Origin: Candidatus Berkelbacteria bacterium CG_4_9_14_3_um_filter_39_23 | Lineage (GTDB): Bacteria > Patescibacteriota > UBA1384 > GWA2-35-9 > CG2-30-39-44 | Assembly (NCBI GenBank): GCA_002789815.1 | Contig: PFTZ01000040.1 | Coordinates: 1-8,012, forward strand | Reading direction: 5' to 3' | DNA length: 8,012 nt | Shown: positions 6,301 to 8,012 of the stretch, in pieces | How positions within the stretch are numbered: the first letter of the stretch is position 1 | Layout: the number at the start of each line of letters is the position of its first letter | Position numbers and translations under genes: made by a program | Notes under the pieces: model-generated | Databases searched by the model: none | Seen by the model: only the letters and a program-made list of their open reading frames with translations | Told to the model about the DNA's origin: nothing

Positions 6301-7095
6301 GGAGAAAATATAACAATCACCGCCCAATCAACGGTTGAAGTGCCACGCCAACTACTAGATAAACCGCTCGGCGGATCTGGCATAGATATTTCAGTTCAGT
6401 CATCTCAGGGTCAATCGATTACCTCCACCAATAGCTCGGTTGTCATCACTATTCCAGTCAAAAAACAAGATATGGAAAATGCCGGTTTGACTTTGGCTGA
6501 CTTTGGCACCAAGGCAACAATGAGTTATTACGATGAGGAAAACGGTAAATGGGCGCCAGTTGAAGGATCGGTCACTGCTATTGAAAAAGATCAAAACGGA
6601 GATGGCGATCTAACTGACGGCACTGACCAAATTCTGGTCACTGGACAAACTTCCCACTTTACCACTTTTGCGGTCACTGCTGCGACAGATACAATCGCGC
6701 CATCAGCGCCAACTGGTATTACCGCCACTGCTGGCACTGAAAAAATAACCCTCGGCTGGACCAAGCCGACCGATGCTGACTTTACCGGAATTAAAATCTA
6801 TCGCTCGACCACTGCTGGCACTGTTGGCGATTTGGTAACCACCATTGCTTCAACCACTACCGCTAGCTATGAAAATACTGGCTTAACAGCTGGAACCAAG
6901 TATTACTATGTAGTTCGCTCGTACGACTCCTCTGGCAACATCTCAACCAATACTACTCAGGTCAATGCTACTCCAACCGCGTCATCTGCTTTGCCAGCCA
7001 CCGGTTCCAATAGTTTAAATCTTATCTGGCTACTAATCCTGGCAATTCCTCTTGTTTTGATAAGATATAAAAGCTACAAAGTGAGCAAAGCGTAG
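3316..7095 (+). CDS. Giant secreted multi-domain surface protein with LPATG sortase signal
   Basis: The protein has 1259 residues. A signal peptide (basic HYLRKFFVR, hydrophobic 12-26, likely cleavage near A34) is followed by a Ser/Thr-rich beta domain (about 36-160, with TTYTITFT and GITNPSKAGKYSV). Eight carboxypeptidase-regulatory-like beta repeats then begin near 164, 259, 357, 446, 570, 667, 761 and 860; most show GTV-type openings, a D/N-x-x-G turn and a VPAG or similar motif. Next come a ZU5-like domain (about 969-1120) with an Asp-rich loop DQNGDGDLTDGTD (1092-1104), an FN3 domain (about 1127-1222) and the sorting signal LPATG (1226-1230), a membrane helix and a basic tail (RYKSYKVSKA). 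Only two Cys occur after the signal peptide, C468 and C498, both in repeat 4. The family role is an envelope-anchored stalk or adhesin; the ligand is unknown. The gene looks more GC-rich than the flanking spacers, and a sortase gene follows. Confidence 0.9.
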   Translation: MHYLRKFFVRTLCLVAILILAVVPMIQNKQTTRAGTISSASVSVASSAESTSTTYTITFTPTTASTEQSSVNLGFQSPPDTKFGVGNVAVATGSSAIFTSIGFKDTQYGSVSVNASSLPAEELTLKLSGITNPSKAGKYSVWIETHAGYSTLDSGSTSVTIGTIGVQGTVSLPGNGVAQHVWVEAQDSTDFGIRFGSSTDENGEYGIGGLTSGKSYTIQVFLSGDPNSNTTGYASPEPATITYAGTPVTQNFTLAQATKSVSGTMVRSTGVAVANGRVSAMRMDGPGFVNTTTNSAGAYTMTMTGGKWEIRPDTWVGPGQVAPDYTFSGPGNQIKFVKDSSVESKTGVNFTVIIANSLITGTVTPVPTGNAGIGIHNKNGFGTGTQLEQNGAFSARVPAGVYEIELFTDMRQGSGDKYAMPSMDPVSVGSDETKNIGAITLIKMDKIITATVKESVNQQGLPNMMVGCFRPRGGGFSMGITDANGSASIPVTAGEWGCMANGGMGGPKGEGGEGAGPGGPEAFLRQLKFIQTAQAVATQQESTYVIMGGPKFVKITDTATIAFSAVIADKTISVIVADPDGNPVQEFGFIEAEPAGSTDNDFGKGGGLGAPIDPNMPGMASIKVPAGVYNLRMMTPPGSDYSSGDVVSVDVTAGNATATIRLLLNDSTISGALKDEDGATVTGVMAFVSATNSKGGFIPGDANPATGAYSMRVPSAGGSLNLGYFVDPDSGYFQQPFTDATVTPVSGATVTKDIVMKKANTTINVTVKDPSGNAVANAFVEADNRKAEKATKMDHFFNFGNTTDVDGKITLRLPADTFKFKAFLSPETLRANNWMPPKSSEYTLAKDSTTDVTLTFQTADVVLSGTVSKTDGTVVSQAFITAYSNNGESIEVPTDTDGKYSVNVTSGEWHVVAEKDETSTSSAQVTPLISDDVAIDTSASKSITKNLTVASGDALSTPLTSTFDSDNSKAVRFTDGSLDGATISIPQDALDSDGTGENITITAQSTVEVPRQLLDKPLGGSGIDISVQSSQGQSITSTNSSVVITIPVKKQDMENAGLTLADFGTKATMSYYDEENGKWAPVEGSVTAIEKDQNGDGDLTDGTDQILVTGQTSHFTTFAVTAATDTIAPSAPTGITATAGTEKITLGWTKPTDADFTGIKIYRSTTAGTVGDLVTTIASTTTASYENTGLTAGTKYYYVVRSYDSSGNISTNTTQVNATPTASSALPATGSNSLNLIWLLILAIPLVLIRYKSYKVSKA
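6991..7092 (+). other. Cell-wall sorting signal (LPATG, membrane helix, basic tail)
   Basis: The last 34 codons of the surface-protein gene encode L1226-P-A-T-G1230, a hydrophobic stretch (LIWLLILAIPLVLI) and the tail RYKSYKVSKA. This three-part order is the classic substrate of a sortase, which cuts between T and G and links the threonine to an envelope nucleophile. The match to LPxTG is exact. Confidence 0.92.
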
Positions 7096-7119
7096 AGATC
7101 GGCAGATACTGTGCATAAA

Positions 7120-7152
7120 ACCAAAGCCCTGAACAAAAATCAGGGCTTTGGT
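7120..7152 (+). other. Perfect 13-bp hairpin between surface protein and sortase, no U-tract
   Basis: ACCAAAGCCCTGA (7120-7132) pairs perfectly with TCAGGGCTTTGGT (7140-7152) around a 7-nt A-rich loop. The stem strength is that of a terminator, but AATAAG follows instead of a T-run, and the minus strand shows only TTTATGC. It could be a partial or factor-assisted terminator, or a stabilising 3' structure that lets the surface-protein mRNA outlive the sortase message. Confidence 0.8.
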
Positions 7153-7176
7153 AATAAGTCTGATAAATTATAAAAT
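7148..7176 (+). promoter_or_regulatory. Possible promoter giving a leaderless sortase mRNA
   Basis: TTGGTA (7148-7153, 4 of 6) stands 17 nt before TAAAAT (7171-7176, 5 of 6). Transcription would start at about 7183, the A of the sortase ATG. This fits with the lack of any Shine-Dalgarno sequence there. The -35 overlaps the hairpin's right arm. The region is AT-rich, so the match is weak evidence. Confidence 0.3.
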
Positions 7177-7182
7177 AATCTG

Positions 7183-7794
7183 ATGAAAAAAATTTGGCAA
7201 AAAATTAAAGTATTATTTAAAAAAAGACCAACAAAGTTTATCGCGCTGGGCGTAGTGCTGGCAATCTTGCTGGTTATTATGGCTCTTTCCAAGCAAAGCG
7301 GTCAAGAGTTAACACGCACTCTGCTCCCCCAGCTAAAATTACAAAAAAAAGTAGATATTTCGCAGTTTGGAATTGATATTGCCAAAGTCAATGTCTGGGC
7401 GCCGATCATTCCACAAGTAGATGGTTACGACAAAGAAGTGTATTTGAAAGCGATTGAAAATGGTGTGGCGCAATTTAAGGACACAAAAAATCCGGACGAG
7501 CTGGGCAATCTATTTATCTTTGGTCATTCAAAGTATTATCACGATAAGCCGGGCGATTATAAAGAAATTTTTAAAGATTTAAATCAGCTGAAAGCCAAAG
7601 ACGAATTTAATATCTATTACAAAGGCGAAAAAATTGTCTACGCTGTCGCCGAGTCAAAAAAGGTTGATCAATACGATTGGTCAATCCTTGACCCCACGGC
7701 TGACGATCCCAAAGACAAAACTATCACCCTTATGACCTGCTGGCCACCCGGGACTACCGATGCCAGATGGGTAGTGTTTGCGACACAGAAATAA
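7183..7794 (+). CDS. Sortase (transpeptidase), membrane-anchored
   Basis: The 203-residue protein has a basic N-terminus (MKKIWQKIKVLFKKRPTK), one membrane helix (about 19-36, FIALGVVLAILLVIMALS) and an extracytoplasmic sortase beta-barrel domain (about 60-203). The three active-site residues are visible: H115 in FIFGHSKYY, C186 in TLMTCWPPGTT and R195 in DARWVVF. The length and the single N-terminal anchor are normal for the family. The enzyme should cleave LPxTG-like signals and transfer the substrate to an amine in the envelope; the neighbouring LPATG protein is the obvious substrate (inference from adjacency). The subclass cannot be set by eye. The start at 7183 has no Shine-Dalgarno sequence and lies 30 nt after the intergenic hairpin. 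Confidence 0.92.
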   Translation: MKKIWQKIKVLFKKRPTKFIALGVVLAILLVIMALSKQSGQELTRTLLPQLKLQKKVDISQFGIDIAKVNVWAPIIPQVDGYDKEVYLKAIENGVAQFKDTKNPDELGNLFIFGHSKYYHDKPGDYKEIFKDLNQLKAKDEFNIYYKGEKIVYAVAESKKVDQYDWSILDPTADDPKDKTITLMTCWPPGTTDARWVVFATQK

Positions 7795-7847
7795 ATTTGA
7801 CCCAATTTTGCTGGAAAGCCCCAAACTAAAATCAATACATTGTGATT

Positions 7848-7875
7848 ATTCGCCTATTCGCGCGAATAAGCGAAT
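7848..7875. repeat. 28-nt near-perfect palindrome built from four ATTCGC half-sites
   Basis: The perfect 14-nt palindrome TATTCGCGCGAATA (7855-7868) is flanked symmetrically by ATTCGC (7848-7853) and GCGAAT (7870-7875), with one mismatched pair (C7854/A7869). The whole can be read as two ATTCGC copies followed by two inverted copies. It is GC-rich against an AT-rich background. No T-run follows, so it is not a standard terminator for the sortase gene, but it could act as a 3' structure, a protein-binding site or an interspersed repeat unit. Confidence 0.8.
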
Positions 7876-7927
7876 GTTATCCTAATTAAAACGTTGATTC
7901 TAACGCTTTGTTTATATATTGCATCTG

Positions 7928-7955
7928 ATATCTGAATTCTAATATCCGAACTCTG
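7928..7955. repeat. Degenerate 14-bp tandem repeat
   Basis: ATATCTGAATTCTA (7928-7941) is followed directly by ATATCCGAACTCTG (7942-7955), identical at 11 of 14 positions. It lies in the non-coding stretch between the sortase gene and the promoter at the right edge. The function is unknown. Confidence 0.5.
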
Positions 7956-7961
7956 GACCAT

Positions 7962-7989
7962 TTGACTTTTTTTTATTTTGTCTTACAAT
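7962..7989 (+). promoter_or_regulatory. Sigma70-type promoter for a gene beyond the right edge
   Basis: TTGACT (5 of 6) at 7962-7967 and TACAAT (5 of 6) at 7984-7989 are 16 nt apart, with a T-rich spacer. Transcription would start near 7996, running out of the window. The inverted pair TTGAC (7962-7966) and GTCAA (7993-7997) brackets the promoter and might serve as an operator. Confidence 0.65.
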
Positions 7990-8012
7990 GTTGTCAAGTC
8001 GCAAATCCCAAA

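Noticed and set aside
4518..6594. Long minus-strand open frames opposite the surface-protein gene
   Set aside because: They are shadows of a compositionally biased gene: low-complexity Ser/Pro/Val products, no ribosome-binding sites, and the + strand frame has clear domains throughout.
7795..8012. CRISPR array, tRNA or small gene in the right-end spacer
   Set aside because: Only one palindrome and two degenerate 14-mers are present; no regular repeat-spacer pattern, no cloverleaf and no credible ORF with a start site.

Overview
The window looks like part of a chromosome from a Patescibacteria (Candidate Phyla Radiation) bacterium. The evidence is short or oddly trimmed translation proteins, AT-rich spacers, lysine-rich ribosomal proteins and a Thr/Ser/Gly-rich surface protein with an LPxTG sorting signal next to a sortase. 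TGA ends rpsB and TGG encodes Trp, so the code appears standard. This argues against the Gracilibacteria/Absconditabacteria code in which TGA is glycine. The phylum assignment is inference; there is no rRNA gene here.

Layout: (1) 2-490 (+) is the 3' part of a membrane-anchored protein of unknown function, followed by a strong intrinsic terminator. (2) 612-2222 (-) is a compact translation operon read right to left: rpmE (ribosomal protein L31, with unusual extensions at both ends), rpsB (S2) and tsf (a 148-residue EF-Ts). The rpsB and tsf genes overlap by 8 nt. (3) 2223-2304 is an 82-nt divergent control region with interleaved promoters. (4) 2305-3183 (+) is prfA, release factor 1, with an intact PxT stop-codon motif and GGQ motif but without most of domain 1. 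(5) 3184-3315 is an AT-rich leader with direct repeats and a dyad, ending in the only consensus Shine-Dalgarno sequence seen before a gene. (6) 3316-7095 (+) is a 1259-residue secreted protein: signal peptide, N-terminal beta domain, about eight carboxypeptidase-regulatory-like repeats, a ZU5-like domain, an FN3 domain and LPATG-membrane-basic tail. (7) A perfect 13-bp hairpin without a U-tract is followed by a 203-residue sortase (7183-7794, +). (8) 7795-8012 is intergenic, with a GC-rich palindrome, degenerate 14-mers and a good promoter pointing out of the window.

Two units work together. The left half is core translation: a ribosomal operon and a release factor driven from one shared promoter region. 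The right half is a surface-display unit: the sortase most likely cleaves the LPATG signal of the neighbouring giant protein and anchors it to the envelope. I found no clear new system. The best leads are the trimmed RF1 and EF-Ts, the extended L31, the sortase/substrate pair with its intervening hairpin, and the structured non-coding DNA.
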